Below are positions 37,865 to 46,557 of a stretch of 64,000 nucleotides of DNA, one piece after another. A model generated the notes under the pieces. That model was not told where the DNA came from and ran no database searches. It saw only the letters and a list, made by a program, of their open reading frames with translations. Every line of letters begins with the position of its first letter. Position 1 is the stretch's first letter. Source of the DNA: Motiliproteus sp036961355. Its GTDB lineage: Bacteria; Pseudomonadota; Gammaproteobacteria; Pseudomonadales; Balneatricaceae. Location: positions 124,001 through 188,000 of the forward strand of contig JBALVL010000002.1 in the NCBI GenBank assembly GCA_036961355.1, read 5' to 3'. The position numbers and the translations under genes were made by a program.

Positions 37865-39658
37865 TCAGTTAGCATTATGTGAGGGTTGACCATATCGGTG
37901 CTGGCACTCCGAAAAGATCCGTTTTGTGCAGTTTGCACACTGATTTTGTGGCAAGGCTTTCTGTATCTGTTGCAGTGCTGCTACTTTGCTGTCAAAAAAA
38001 GCATCCCTACCGATGGTGTCGATGTGACCACTCGACGCCAGAATCTGCTTGGGTTCGAACTTCATCTTGTAAAAGTACAGCCGGCCGCCCAGTTTGCGGC
38101 GGCGATTGGCTTCATGCACAAGCATCTCGGCACCGGCAATATCGATAAAATTGACGCCGCTGCTGACAATCAGCACGTTGGGCTCGGGAATCAGATACAG
38201 CTGTTCCTGCAGGTAGTGGACCGCGGTAAACAGAAATGATCCATCGATGCGAACGATCTTAAGTTGTGGGCATTCCGGCAGCGGTTTGAGCGTGATATTG
38301 GTCCAGGTTCGGGCCGTCGCCTCTGGATTTGGTGCTAGGGCGATCATTGACGGCTTGGATGTGTTCTTGAGGTAGAGAATGAGCGATAACACCACACCGA
38401 TATAGATCGCAAACTGCATTGCCATCAATAGGGTGGCGGCAAACGTCACGCCGAGTACCAGCGCTTCGGATTTGTCGGTTTTAATGATCGAGCGGATGCG
38501 CTGGACGTCGATTAGACCGTAGGCGACCAGCAACAGGATGCCGGCCATGCTAGGGATCGGCACGTAAGCGGTCAGATCGGATAGCAATAGGATGATCGCG
38601 GCGAGGGAGATAGCGGCGAAAATCGCCGCTAACGGAGTTTTTGCGCCCGAGCTGAAGTTGATGCCGGTACGGGTAAATGAACCCGATGAAGCAAGACAGG
38701 AAAAAAATGATCCGCAGATGTTTGACAGTGCCTGGCCATAGAATTCCTGGTTACCGTTGACCATCTGATGGGAGCGAGTGGATACCGCCCTTGCGATGGA
38801 GACCGCTTCGACCAATCCCAGCAGGGCCAGAGCCAGAGCTCCTGGTCCCAGCTCACGCAGCAGTCCTTCAGAGAAGCCGGGTAGCGCAAAACCGGGTAAC
38901 TGAGCCGGGATAGCGCCGATCAGATCGATATCGTGCTCCTCGGCGCCCAACGCGGCCACGACCAGGCTGCCGACAGTCATTGCTATCAGCATACCGGGCC
39001 AGCGCGGCAGGTAGCGTTTAAACAGTAAGCAGATGATGAATGTGGTTAGCGCCACCATCAATGCGTAGGGGTTGGTGCTTGGCAGTAGCTGATAAATGGC
39101 TTGCCAGGTTTGGATCACTGACCCCGAGGAGGTGAGCTCGATACCCAGCGCATGGTTAATCTGGCTGGTTGCGATGACAACCGCAGCGCCGGCGATAAAG
39201 CCGATGACCACGGTTTGAGAGACAAAATTTACTAGGCTGCCCAGTTTGGCTAGAGCCATCAGCAGCTGAAACAGTCCGGCCATCAGGGTCAGAGTGAGTG
39301 CCAGTTGGATGAATTCTGCCGTTCCCGGTTCAGCCAGAGGGCTCAGAGTGGTGAAAAACACGATAGACATCGAGGCGGTGGGGCCGGAAATCAAATGATG
39401 AGAGCTACCGAACAGCGCTGCAATGATTGCCGGAATGATGGCTGCATAGAGGCCATACTCCAGCGGTAGCCCCGCAATCATCGCGTAAGCCACCCCCTGC
39501 GGCAGCACAATCACCGCGCCGGTCAACCCGGCAAAGAAGTCTCCCCGGATAGAATGACGATCCATGCTGCCAAGCCAAGAAAGAAACGGCAGAAAACGGT
39601 GCCAGTTAATTGCGGAAGGGGCTGTATTTGGGTTGGATGAGGGCTGTTTAGTCGCCAT
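37865..39658 (-). CDS. SulP-family anion permease with STAS domain
   Basis: 597 residues from ATG 39658 (GTG 39664 also possible). The transmembrane domain (about 15-430) has LTGAVIVLPQGVAYAMIAGL, LISGPTASMSIVFFTTLS and ASSGSFTRTGINFSSGAKT. The cytoplasmic STAS domain (about 455-560) includes VRIDGSFLFTAVHYL and NFIDIAGAEMLVHEANRRRK. The C-terminal tail has a short cysteine cluster (CANCTKRIFSEC). SulP proteins move sulfate or other anions. It is downstream of a GntR regulator divergent from suyAB, so it may move sulfate, sulfite or sulfolactate; the direction is unknown. Confidence 0.9.
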   Translation of the reverse strand: MATKQPSSNPNTAPSAINWHRFLPFLSWLGSMDRHSIRGDFFAGLTGAVIVLPQGVAYAMIAGLPLEYGLYAAIIPAIIAALFGSSHHLISGPTASMSIVFFTTLSPLAEPGTAEFIQLALTLTLMAGLFQLLMALAKLGSLVNFVSQTVVIGFIAGAAVVIATSQINHALGIELTSSGSVIQTWQAIYQLLPSTNPYALMVALTTFIICLLFKRYLPRWPGMLIAMTVGSLVVAALGAEEHDIDLIGAIPAQLPGFALPGFSEGLLRELGPGALALALLGLVEAVSIARAVSTRSHQMVNGNQEFYGQALSNICGSFFSCLASSGSFTRTGINFSSGAKTPLAAIFAAISLAAIILLLSDLTAYVPIPSMAGILLLVAYGLIDVQRIRSIIKTDKSEALVLGVTFAATLLMAMQFAIYIGVVLSLILYLKNTSKPSMIALAPNPEATARTWTNITLKPLPECPQLKIVRIDGSFLFTAVHYLQEQLYLIPEPNVLIVSSGVNFIDIAGAEMLVHEANRRRKLGGRLYFYKMKFEPKQILASSGHIDTIGRDAFFDSKVAALQQIQKALPQNQCANCTKRIFSECQHRYGQPSHNAN

Positions 39659-39721
39659 GAACACGCTCGGTATCGAACCATTCTTTACGCGTATTTTTCC
39701 ACTTGCAGATTCGTCTGTGGA

Positions 39722-40468
39722 TTAGGTGAGCTCCGACAGATAGTGATGATGTTGGGTATTGCAGCGGCTGATTCGCAGTTCAACCGGACGTGAGTTGAGG
39801 CTGTAAGCGGTACGTTGGATGCAGAGCAACGGCGTGCCCGGAGCCAGTGCCAGTTGCCGGGCGATCTCGCCCTGAGCGCTTTCGGCCGATAAGCGTTCAA
39901 CCGCCCGGGCTACCGAAATACCGTACTGGCGCTCATACAGGGAGTAGAGCGAGTTAGGGATTAACTCCTTTTGCTGTACCAGTTCGGGGAATAGGGCATA
40001 AGGAACGGTTATGGTTTCGCTGATAACCGGTTGTTCATTGAGAAATCGTACCCGAAAGAGTCGTATCACCGGCGCGTTGCTGTCGAGTTCTAGCTGCTGT
40101 GACTCTAAATTATCGGCTGGCCCCGTTGCTATCGAGATTAGCTGGCTTTGGGGCAGTTGGCGGTTGTCGTTCTCCCCGACCAGATGCAAAAAATGGAACA
40201 ACGCGCGGTGCTGAGTATGTTCTGCGACAAAGGTACCGCGCCCTTGGCGGCGTACCAGCAGATTTTCTACCGTCATTTCATCCAGTGCTTTGCGCACCGT
40301 TCCCTGGCTGACCTTCAACTCCTTAGCCAGTTGATTCTCACTTGGCAATGCCATGCCTGCCGTCCAAGTGTTATCTACCAAGCGACGGATCATCAACTCC
40401 TTTACCTGAGCATAGAGCGGCTTGAAGTTTGGATTCTTTGCTTGTGCAGACTTTGTTTGTGAAGACAT
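39722..40468 (-). CDS. GntR-family regulator, HutC/UTRA subfamily (first)
   Basis: 248 residues from ATG 40468, seven bases after AAGGTG; ATG 40474 lies too close to that site. The winged helix has PLYAQVKELMIRRLVDNTW, LPSENQLAKELKVSQGTVRK and VRRQGRGTFVAEH. The UTRA effector domain follows (about 95-240). It closely resembles the regulator at 59579-60307, so the two likely recognise the same operator. It diverges from suyAB with two palindromes between them, and probably represses both directions until sulfolactate or a related ligand appears. Confidence 0.9.
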   Translation of the reverse strand: MSSQTKSAQAKNPNFKPLYAQVKELMIRRLVDNTWTAGMALPSENQLAKELKVSQGTVRKALDEMTVENLLVRRQGRGTFVAEHTQHRALFHFLHLVGENDNRQLPQSQLISIATGPADNLESQQLELDSNAPVIRLFRVRFLNEQPVISETITVPYALFPELVQQKELIPNSLYSLYERQYGISVARAVERLSAESAQGEIARQLALAPGTPLLCIQRTAYSLNSRPVELRISRCNTQHHHYLSELT

Positions 40469-40540
40469 AGGCATGCACCTTCGTTGTTGGCGGGTCTTCA
40501 TTACGTTTCTGATCAGAAAGTAAGCATACGTGAAAAATCA

Positions 40541-40589
40541 GTCTTACATAAGACATAAAATAAAAAACAAATTAAGTCTTGTAAAAGAC
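40541..40589. promoter_or_regulatory. twin GntR-type operators between gntR and suyA
   Basis: GTCTTACATAAGAC at 40541-40554 and GTCTTGTAAAAGAC at 40576-40589 share the form GTCTT-N4-AAGAC followed by ATAA, 35 bp apart. They lie between the divergent regulator and suyA and partly cover the AT-rich promoter. A related palindrome, CTCTTATATAAGAC, lies upstream of cuyZ copy 2. Confidence 0.78.
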
Positions 40590-40650
40590 ATAAGAGTTTA
40601 GGTAAGCTGAGTCCAAGTTGAACGACCCTAAAAACAAGAGGACGAAGAAA

Positions 40651-40938
40651 ATGAGCGAAACGCATTTTTTGGTACACGATAAAGACGACTCGGTTGGCGT
40701 CGCCGTAGTAGAGACCATCAAGGAAGGGATGGCAGTCACCGGTTACAAGATGGATACCAACGAAGAGATCAACCTGACTGCATTAAGCGACATCCCGTTG
40801 GGTCATAAGATCGCGCTGAAAGACCTTGCCGTCGGCGACACGATCATGAAATACGACCAGGACATGGGGAAGGTGGTAGCGTCGATTAAGGCCGGTGACC
40901 ACGCCCATGTGCACAACATCAAGACCAAGCGCTGGTAA
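40651..40938 (+). CDS. suyA: (R)-sulfolactate sulfo-lyase small subunit
   Basis: 95 residues from ATG 40651, preceded by AAGAGGAC; a TTG at 40618 would add an implausible leader. The SAF-domain fold shared with the N-terminus of altronate dehydratase is visible: HFLVHDKDDSVGVAVVETIK, PLGHKIALKDLAVGDTIMKYDQDMGKVVA and the histidine-rich GDHAHVHNIKTKRW. With SuyB it eliminates sulfite from (R)-sulfolactate to give pyruvate. suyB follows 100 bp later, after a stable hairpin. Confidence 0.93.
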   Translation: MSETHFLVHDKDDSVGVAVVETIKEGMAVTGYKMDTNEEINLTALSDIPLGHKIALKDLAVGDTIMKYDQDMGKVVASIKAGDHAHVHNIKTKRW

Positions 40939-40942
40939 GCAG

Positions 40943-40978
40943 TCTTAGTCCCAGTTGTGTAGAAATAACTGACTAAGA
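40943..40978 (+). other. hairpin in the suyA-suyB gap
   Basis: TCTTAGTC-cc-AGTT pairs with AACT-GACTAAGA around a ten-base loop, a 12-bp stem with a two-base bulge that begins four bases after the suyA stop. There is no T-run. It could set the ratio of small to large subunit by protecting suyA mRNA. Confidence 0.6.
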
Positions 40979-41038
40979 ATTGCACCCAAATAACATAAAA
41001 CCTAGCGCTGCTAGCAGGCGTAACGGGAGAATAAAGAA

Positions 41039-42205
41039 ATGACTGATAAGACTTTTATGGGGTACCGTCGTGAGAACGGTCGCGTGGGAATTCGTAACCA
41101 TGTACTGATCTTGCCATTGGATGATATCTCTAACGCGGCTTGCGAGTCCGTTGCCAACAACATCAAAGGCACTACTGTAATTCCGCACGCCTACGGCCGT
41201 TTGCAGTTCGGAGCCGATCTGGACCTGCACTTCCGTACCATCATCGGTACCGGTGCTAACCCCAACGTTGCTGCGGTTGTGGTTATCGGCATCGAGCCGG
41301 ACTGGACCCAGCGTGTGGTTGATGGCATCGCCAAGACGGGCAAGCCCGTTGCCGGTTTCTCAATCGAACAGAATGGCGATATCAACACCGTTTGCACCGC
41401 TTCGCGTAAAGCGAAAGAGTTCGTTCACTTCGCAACGGAGCAAAAGCGTGAAGAGTGTCCGATCGGTGATCTGTGGGTAGCTACCAAGTGTGGTGAGTCT
41501 GATACCACATCCGGTCTGTCGGCTAACCCTACCGTCGGTAACTTCATCGACAAGCTATATGCTGAAGGTTCTACCCTGTGCTTTGGTGAGACCTCTGAGA
41601 TCACCGGTGCTGAGGTGATTGTCTCCAAGCGGGCCAAGACTCCAGAAGCCGGCGCTAAGTTCATGAAGACTTGGGAAGCCTACAACGACTTCATCATGGC
41701 CGAGAAAACCGACGACCTGTCTGACTCTCAGCCGACTAAGGGTAATATCTTAGGTGGTCTGACCACTATCGAAGAGAAAGCCTTGGGCAACGTCCAGAAA
41801 ATCGGTAAGCACGCCATGTACGTTGACGTACTGGAGCCAGCCGAAGCACCTGCTAAGGGACCTGGTCTGTACTTCATGGACACTTCTTCAGCGGCTGCTG
41901 AGTGTAATACGCTGCAGGCTGCTGCGGGATATGTCTTGCACTTGTTCCCTACAGGCCAGGGCAACGTAATCGGTAACCCGATCATGCCAGTGATCAAGAT
42001 CACCGGTAACCCACGTACCGTACGGACCATGAGCGAGCATATCGATCTGGACGTATCGGCTGTTCTGCGCCATGAGATGACGCTTGATCAGGCCGGTGAT
42101 GCGCTGATCGAACAAGCCATTGGTGCCGCTAACGGTCGCAGCACTTGTGCCGAAGTATTGGGTCACGTGGAATTCTCCATGACCAAGCTATATCGCAGCG
42201 CCTAA
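41039..42205 (+). CDS. suyB: (R)-sulfolactate sulfo-lyase large subunit
   Basis: 388 residues, UxaA/altronate dehydratase large-domain family. Visible features: FMGYRRENGRVGIRNHVLIL, the family entry motif, VVVIGIEPDWTQRVVDGIAK, WVATKCGESDTTSGLSANPT with the metal-site cysteine, and CFGETSEITGAEVIVSKRA. SuyAB is an iron-dependent lyase releasing sulfite and pyruvate from sulfolactate. Adjacent suyA and the downstream slcHFG-slcC-comC genes make the assignment secure over altronate dehydratase. Confidence 0.94.
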   Translation: MTDKTFMGYRRENGRVGIRNHVLILPLDDISNAACESVANNIKGTTVIPHAYGRLQFGADLDLHFRTIIGTGANPNVAAVVVIGIEPDWTQRVVDGIAKTGKPVAGFSIEQNGDINTVCTASRKAKEFVHFATEQKREECPIGDLWVATKCGESDTTSGLSANPTVGNFIDKLYAEGSTLCFGETSEITGAEVIVSKRAKTPEAGAKFMKTWEAYNDFIMAEKTDDLSDSQPTKGNILGGLTTIEEKALGNVQKIGKHAMYVDVLEPAEAPAKGPGLYFMDTSSAAAECNTLQAAAGYVLHLFPTGQGNVIGNPIMPVIKITGNPRTVRTMSEHIDLDVSAVLRHEMTLDQAGDALIEQAIGAANGRSTCAEVLGHVEFSMTKLYRSA

Positions 42206-42217
42206 GTCGTTGTAAAT

Positions 42218-42249
42218 AGGAGTCGCCTGACTAACGCCAGGCTGCTCCT
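42218..42249 (+). terminator. hairpin after suyB
   Basis: AGGAGtCGCCTG pairs with CAGGCtGCTCCT around a short loop, followed by a weak T-rich run (GTTCTGTTGTACTT). It separates suyAB from slcHFG, which follows after about 160 bp of promoter-like sequence including a small palindrome GTCTTAGAC at 42285. Confidence 0.5.
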
Positions 42250-42411
42250 GTTCTGTTGTACTTGTACCCTGTGTTCTCCAGGGAGTCTTAGACCAATTTC
42301 AAACTAGTAAGGTTGTTTTAAAGCCTTATGTTTCCAGAGGGTTATGCTCAAAGTATTTACTTGTTCGCTTAGGATTATCTCACTCATAAAAAATAATAAG
42401 AGATTCTAACA

Positions 42412-43374
42412 ATGGTTATAAAGTCAATTCTCACCCATTTTGCTACCTCAGCTATCGCCGCCACTCTGGCATTTTCCAGCCTGGCTCAGGCAGATTATCC
42501 TGAAAAATCAGTAAGTTATATTGTTCCGTTTGGCCCCGGTGGTGAATCCGATGTCACCGCGCGTCATCAGCAGCCCTTCTTTAAAAAATTGTTCGATGAA
42601 GATCTGGTCATCTCCTATAAGCCCGGTGGCGGTGGCGCTGTTGGCTGGTCCCAGTTGAACACGATGAAGGGTGATGGTTACAGCATGATGGGCATCAACT
42701 TGCCCCATATCATCATTAAACCTCTGCAAAAAAATGTCGGTTTTGAAACCAAAGATCTGACCGGTGTTTACATGTTCCACTACACCCCGGATGCGATCGT
42801 TGTAAAACAGGACAGCCCGTTCAAAACTCTTGATGACCTGGTGGCTTTTGCCAAACAGAATCCGGGGAAATTAATTCTCTCCGGTTCTGGTAAAGGGTCG
42901 GCCAACCATTTGGCACAAGTCCGTTTCGATAATATGGCCAGCGTAAAATCGACCTACGTCTCTTTTAAAGGGACCGGTAAAGCGGTTGCTGCGTTGCTGG
43001 GCGAGCAGGTGTTGGCGCAGTGGGGCTATACCTCGGTCGGTGCCAAGCATGAAGGCAAGGTACGGATGCTGGCCGTGGCGACAGAATCTCGTCATCCTCG
43101 GTTCCCCGACGTCCCAACCTTTAAAGAGCTGGGTTATGACCTGGTATCCGGTGCCTACCGGGGTATCGCGGTTCCCAAATCGACCCCCGAAGATGTCCGT
43201 CAGAAGATCTCCAGCATGATTGCTGACATCAATAGCGATAAGGAGTTTCGTCAGCGGATGGAGAACGACGGCATGATGCTGTTGGATGTCTCTTACGACA
43301 AGATGGATGCGTTTATTGCGCAGAAATCGAAGGAGTACATCAGTGCCGCTAAGCAAGCTGGTGTAATCAAGTAA
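42412..43374 (+). CDS. slcH: tripartite tricarboxylate-type transporter, binding protein (sulfolactate)
   Basis: 320 residues. A signal peptide ends near SLAQADYP. TctC/Bug-family features: SVSYIVPFGPGGESDVTARH, the strictly placed ligand loop, ISYKPGGGGAVGWSQL, and LILSGSGKGSANHLAQVRF. It is the periplasmic receptor for a TTT system. Together with slcF and slcG, between suyAB and the sulfolactate dehydrogenases, it corresponds to the slcHFG sulfolactate uptake system described in Chromohalobacter. Confidence 0.88.
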   Translation: MVIKSILTHFATSAIAATLAFSSLAQADYPEKSVSYIVPFGPGGESDVTARHQQPFFKKLFDEDLVISYKPGGGGAVGWSQLNTMKGDGYSMMGINLPHIIIKPLQKNVGFETKDLTGVYMFHYTPDAIVVKQDSPFKTLDDLVAFAKQNPGKLILSGSGKGSANHLAQVRFDNMASVKSTYVSFKGTGKAVAALLGEQVLAQWGYTSVGAKHEGKVRMLAVATESRHPRFPDVPTFKELGYDLVSGAYRGIAVPKSTPEDVRQKISSMIADINSDKEFRQRMENDGMMLLDVSYDKMDAFIAQKSKEYISAAKQAGVIK

Positions 43375-43386
43375 AGGGGTTAGGTC

Positions 43387-44892
43387 ATGCTTGAATATCT
43401 CTTTCAAGCACTGACTCCGCTCAATTTGTTGCTGGCGTTGGCCGGTGTTGTGGCAGGGACCATTATTGGTTCCCTGCCCGGCTTAACAGCAACAATGGCG
43501 GTAGCAGTGCTGGTGCCTATCACCTTTACCATGCCGGTTACCTCGGCTCTGATCATGCTTGGCGCCATCTATACTGGCGCTATCTACGGCGGCGCTTATG
43601 CCGCAATTCTGCTCAATACCCCCGGAACCCCTTCAGCAATAGCCACCACCTTTGATGGTTATCCGATGGCCAAACGCGGCGACGGCGATCTGGCGATCAC
43701 GCTGGCCTGTATCGCGTCGGTTGTCGGGGGGTTGGTGGGTGCGTTCTTCCTGTTGGTGCTGGCTCCACCGCTGGCCGAAGTTGCATTGGCTTTTGGCCCG
43801 GCGGAGTACTTTTGGATGGCCCTGTTTGGCTTGACGCTGATCGCGGCGTTGTCTGAAGGCAATCTGACCAAAGGTCTGATAGGGGGCTGCTTCGGGCTGT
43901 TGTTGGCTTGCGTCGGGTCGGCGGCGGTCAGCGGTGATATTCGCTTTACCTTCGGCAGCCTCACCATGATTGGGGGGATTGAAACGGTCTCTGCCTTGAT
44001 TGGACTGTACTGTATTCCGGTACTGATCGATCTGGTGGCGGTATCGGAGCGACATCTTAATGTCACCGGTGAGCAGCGTGGCTACCGCTTGAAGGAGGCT
44101 ATGGCTATCTCCTGGAAGGGGAAGTTCAACCTGGCTCGCTCGTCGATCATAGGTACCTTCGTCGGTATCTTGCCCGGTGCCGGTGGCTCGATCGCTGGTC
44201 TGGTTTCGTATAGCGAAGCTCGCCGCGCCTCGAAGGATAAGTCACAATTTGGCAAGGGTGCACCCGAAGGGATTCAGGCGACGGAGTCAGCCAACAACGC
44301 CACGGTAGGCGGCGGTTTTGTACCGACGCTGGTACTGGGTATCCCCGGAACACCTCCCGATGCCGTTATTCTGGGTGCGCTGATGGTGCATGGCCTGCGG
44401 GTTGGGCCGGAGATGTTCGAGAGCAGTGGCTCGATCGTTTACACCTTTATTTTCGGACTCTTTATTGCCACTTTGCTGATGTTGCCCGCAGGCTTATTGA
44501 TAGGGCGTTACGCCTATCGATTTATTATCACCGTACCCAAAGCGTTGCTGGTGCCGACGGTTGCGTTCATGACGCTTATCGGAGCCTACTCGATTCGTAA
44601 CAGTGTCTCGGATGTATTCATCATGTTGGTGCTGGGGGCGTTGAGTTGGGTATTGAACCGCTTCGGCTTCTCGCCATCACCGATTGTACTGGGGTTGATC
44701 CTTGGGCGTATCGCCGAAGAGGGCTTTGTCCAGAGCTGGACCATCGGTGCTGCGACGGAAAACCTGTTTGGTATGTTCTTCGGTCGGCCGATCTCGATGG
44801 TGATTATTGCGGCGATCGGATTGGGGCTATTCTACCCGTTTTTTGCCAAGCAGATCCGCCTCAAACGCTTGCAGAAGGAGGTGATCGAATGA
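43387..44892 (+). CDS. slcF: tripartite tricarboxylate-type transporter, large permease (sulfolactate)
   Basis: 501 residues, about twelve membrane segments, TctA family: GTIIGSLPGLTATMAVAVLV, GAIYGGAYAAILLNTPGTPS and GTFVGILPGAGGSIAGLVSY, where the repeated Pro-Gly loops are the TctA hallmark, plus the LGIPGTPPDAVILGAL segment. It begins 12 bp after slcH and its stop overlaps the slcG start. It is the ion-coupled channel of the TTT system in the inner membrane. Confidence 0.92.
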   Translation: MLEYLFQALTPLNLLLALAGVVAGTIIGSLPGLTATMAVAVLVPITFTMPVTSALIMLGAIYTGAIYGGAYAAILLNTPGTPSAIATTFDGYPMAKRGDGDLAITLACIASVVGGLVGAFFLLVLAPPLAEVALAFGPAEYFWMALFGLTLIAALSEGNLTKGLIGGCFGLLLACVGSAAVSGDIRFTFGSLTMIGGIETVSALIGLYCIPVLIDLVAVSERHLNVTGEQRGYRLKEAMAISWKGKFNLARSSIIGTFVGILPGAGGSIAGLVSYSEARRASKDKSQFGKGAPEGIQATESANNATVGGGFVPTLVLGIPGTPPDAVILGALMVHGLRVGPEMFESSGSIVYTFIFGLFIATLLMLPAGLLIGRYAYRFIITVPKALLVPTVAFMTLIGAYSIRNSVSDVFIMLVLGALSWVLNRFGFSPSPIVLGLILGRIAEEGFVQSWTIGAATENLFGMFFGRPISMVIIAAIGLGLFYPFFAKQIRLKRLQKEVIE

Positions 44893-45401
44893 GCCATTCC
44901 GAGACTGAAACAAAAATGCATTTGCGTAGACAGCGTGATATTGGCGGTATTATTTGTGCCGCCCTGTTCATACTGCTCGGCGTGGCTTGTCTGTACGAGA
45001 CCACACTGATGACCGACCCCGATTCCTATGTGTTTCCGCGCATGGTGATAGCCGGTCTGATGGGTTTGTCGCTGGTGTTGATCATCAACGCTTTGATGAA
45101 ACCCGATACTGTTGTTACCGATGAAAATGCATCCGCTGTGGCCCCGTCCAATAGCCGCAGAATCTTGCTGGTGGTGTCGATGTTGGGGGCGACCCTACTG
45201 ATGCCGTGGGTGGGTTTTCTGTTGTCGGGGCTTGGCGCTTTTGTTGCTTTGATGCTGTTGTCCCAATACGACCCCTGGACCCAAGGCAAGATCTGGCTGT
45301 ATTCGCTGGTCGCGGTAGCGATCGTCTGCGGCTTTTACGGGGTGTTCAGCTATCTGCTCAATGTGCCGCTGCCGGAAGGTTCGTTTATCCAATTCCCCTA
45401 A
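44889..45401 (+). CDS. slcG: tripartite tricarboxylate-type transporter, small permease (sulfolactate)
   Basis: 170 residues from ATG 44889, overlapping the slcF stop by four bases (ATGA). A longer upstream in-frame start at 44646 would lie inside slcF and is rejected. TctB features: four hydrophobic segments, IGGIICAALFILLGVACLYE, DPDSYVFPRMVIAGLMG and the C-terminal VPLPEGSF. It is the small membrane partner of SlcF. Confidence 0.88.
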   Translation: MSHSETETKMHLRRQRDIGGIICAALFILLGVACLYETTLMTDPDSYVFPRMVIAGLMGLSLVLIINALMKPDTVVTDENASAVAPSNSRRILLVVSMLGATLLMPWVGFLLSGLGAFVALMLLSQYDPWTQGKIWLYSLVAVAIVCGFYGVFSYLLNVPLPEGSFIQFP

Positions 45402-45412
45402 ATCTGTTGAAT

Positions 45413-45433
45413 AGGGGCCTGTCTTAGGCCCCT
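45413..45433 (+). terminator. hairpin after slcG
   Basis: AGGGGCC tgtctta GGCCCCT, eleven bases after the slcG stop, with no T-run. The 190 bp that follow contain a wider inverted pair CTAGGCG (45476) and CGCCTAG (45511) and no gene. Confidence 0.55.
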
Positions 45434-45624
45434 GATTAAGTTCGTTGGCGGTGCTCAGTTTGGTCGAATCGTTATCTAGGCGTGCCTTTGCGGCGACGTC
45501 TGACGCTGTTCGCCTAGTTAAAAGAGGCTGTAGGAGCGCTGCTGGGCTTTATCGGGGACCGCTTACAGCAGGAAAATACATACCACTAAATATGCTGCAT
45601 GGCAGCCATGCTGGAGTGATCTAA

Positions 45625-46557
45625 ATGGTCGATATTCTTATTACTGAATTTATGGACGAAAGCGCCGTCGAGTCATTGAAGTCTGACTTTTCGGTACATT
45701 ACGATCCGGAGCTGGTTGATCGTCCGGACCAATTACTGGCACTGGCCAAGTCGGCGCGGGCGCTGATTGTTCGCAACCGTACCCAGGTACGGGGCGAGCT
45801 GCTGAATGCGGCTGCTGATCTATGCGTCGTGGGTCGATTGGGAGTGGGGCTGGACAACATCGACCTGCCCGCCTGTGAAACTGCGGGTGTGCAGGTCTGT
45901 CCTGCCACCGGGGCTAACAGTGAATCGGTGGTCGAATATGTGATTGCCGGCATGCTGATGTTACTGCGCGGTGCCTATCACTCTAATGCTCAGATGGTCG
46001 CTGGTGAGTGGCCGCGCACGCAGTTGTCTGGACAGGAGATAAACAAACGCCATCTTGGCTTGATCGGCTTCGGTGGCATATCCCGGTTGGCTGCCCGCAA
46101 AGCCAAGGCGCTGGATATGAAAGTGTCTGCCTACGATCCGATGATTCCAAACGATGCGCTTGTTTGGGCCGAGGAGGGCGTGGAACCTCTCTCTTTGGAT
46201 GAACTGCTGTCACAAGCCGATGCCGTGAGTTTGCACGTGCCTCTGGTTAAAAGTACCCAACACCTGATCAATTCAGATTCTATTGCCAAGATGAAGCCCG
46301 GTGCGGTGCTCATCAACAGTGCACGAGGCGGAGTCGTCGACGATGCGGCTTTAGCCAAAGCGTTAACCGAAGGGGCATTACGAGGGGCCATGCTGGATGT
46401 GTTTGAAGTTGAACCTATGACTGCAGATAACCCCTTTCATGGCGTACCCAACTTAATTCTGACGCCGCATATCGCCGGTGTCACCGAGGAGTCCAATGTG
46501 CGAGTTAGCTCAGTGACAGCTGCCAACGTACGACGCGTATTACAGGAGCAGCAATAA
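45625..46557 (+). CDS. slcC: (S)-sulfolactate dehydrogenase, D-2-hydroxyacid dehydrogenase family
   Basis: 310 residues. The NAD-binding motif is HLGLIGFGGISRLAARKAKA. Catalytic residues are the arginine of INSARGGVVDDAAL, the glutamate of DVFEVEPM and the histidine of LTPHIAGVT. In known sulfolactate pathways SlcC oxidises (S)-sulfolactate to sulfopyruvate and ComC reduces this to the (R) enantiomer used by SuyAB. Its stop overlaps the comC start by one base (TAATG), which supports joint action. 3-Phosphoglycerate dehydrogenase is the sequence-level alternative. Confidence 0.9.
   Translation: MVDILITEFMDESAVESLKSDFSVHYDPELVDRPDQLLALAKSARALIVRNRTQVRGELLNAAADLCVVGRLGVGLDNIDLPACETAGVQVCPATGANSESVVEYVIAGMLMLLRGAYHSNAQMVAGEWPRTQLSGQEINKRHLGLIGFGGISRLAARKAKALDMKVSAYDPMIPNDALVWAEEGVEPLSLDELLSQADAVSLHVPLVKSTQHLINSDSIAKMKPGAVLINSARGGVVDDAALAKALTEGALRGAMLDVFEVEPMTADNPFHGVPNLILTPHIAGVTEESNVRVSSVTAANVRRVLQEQQ

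Noticed and set aside
42285..42293. GTCTTAGAC upstream of slcH as a further GntR operator
   Set aside because: Palindromic but lacks the N4 spacer and the trailing ATAA of the suyA boxes; too short to call.
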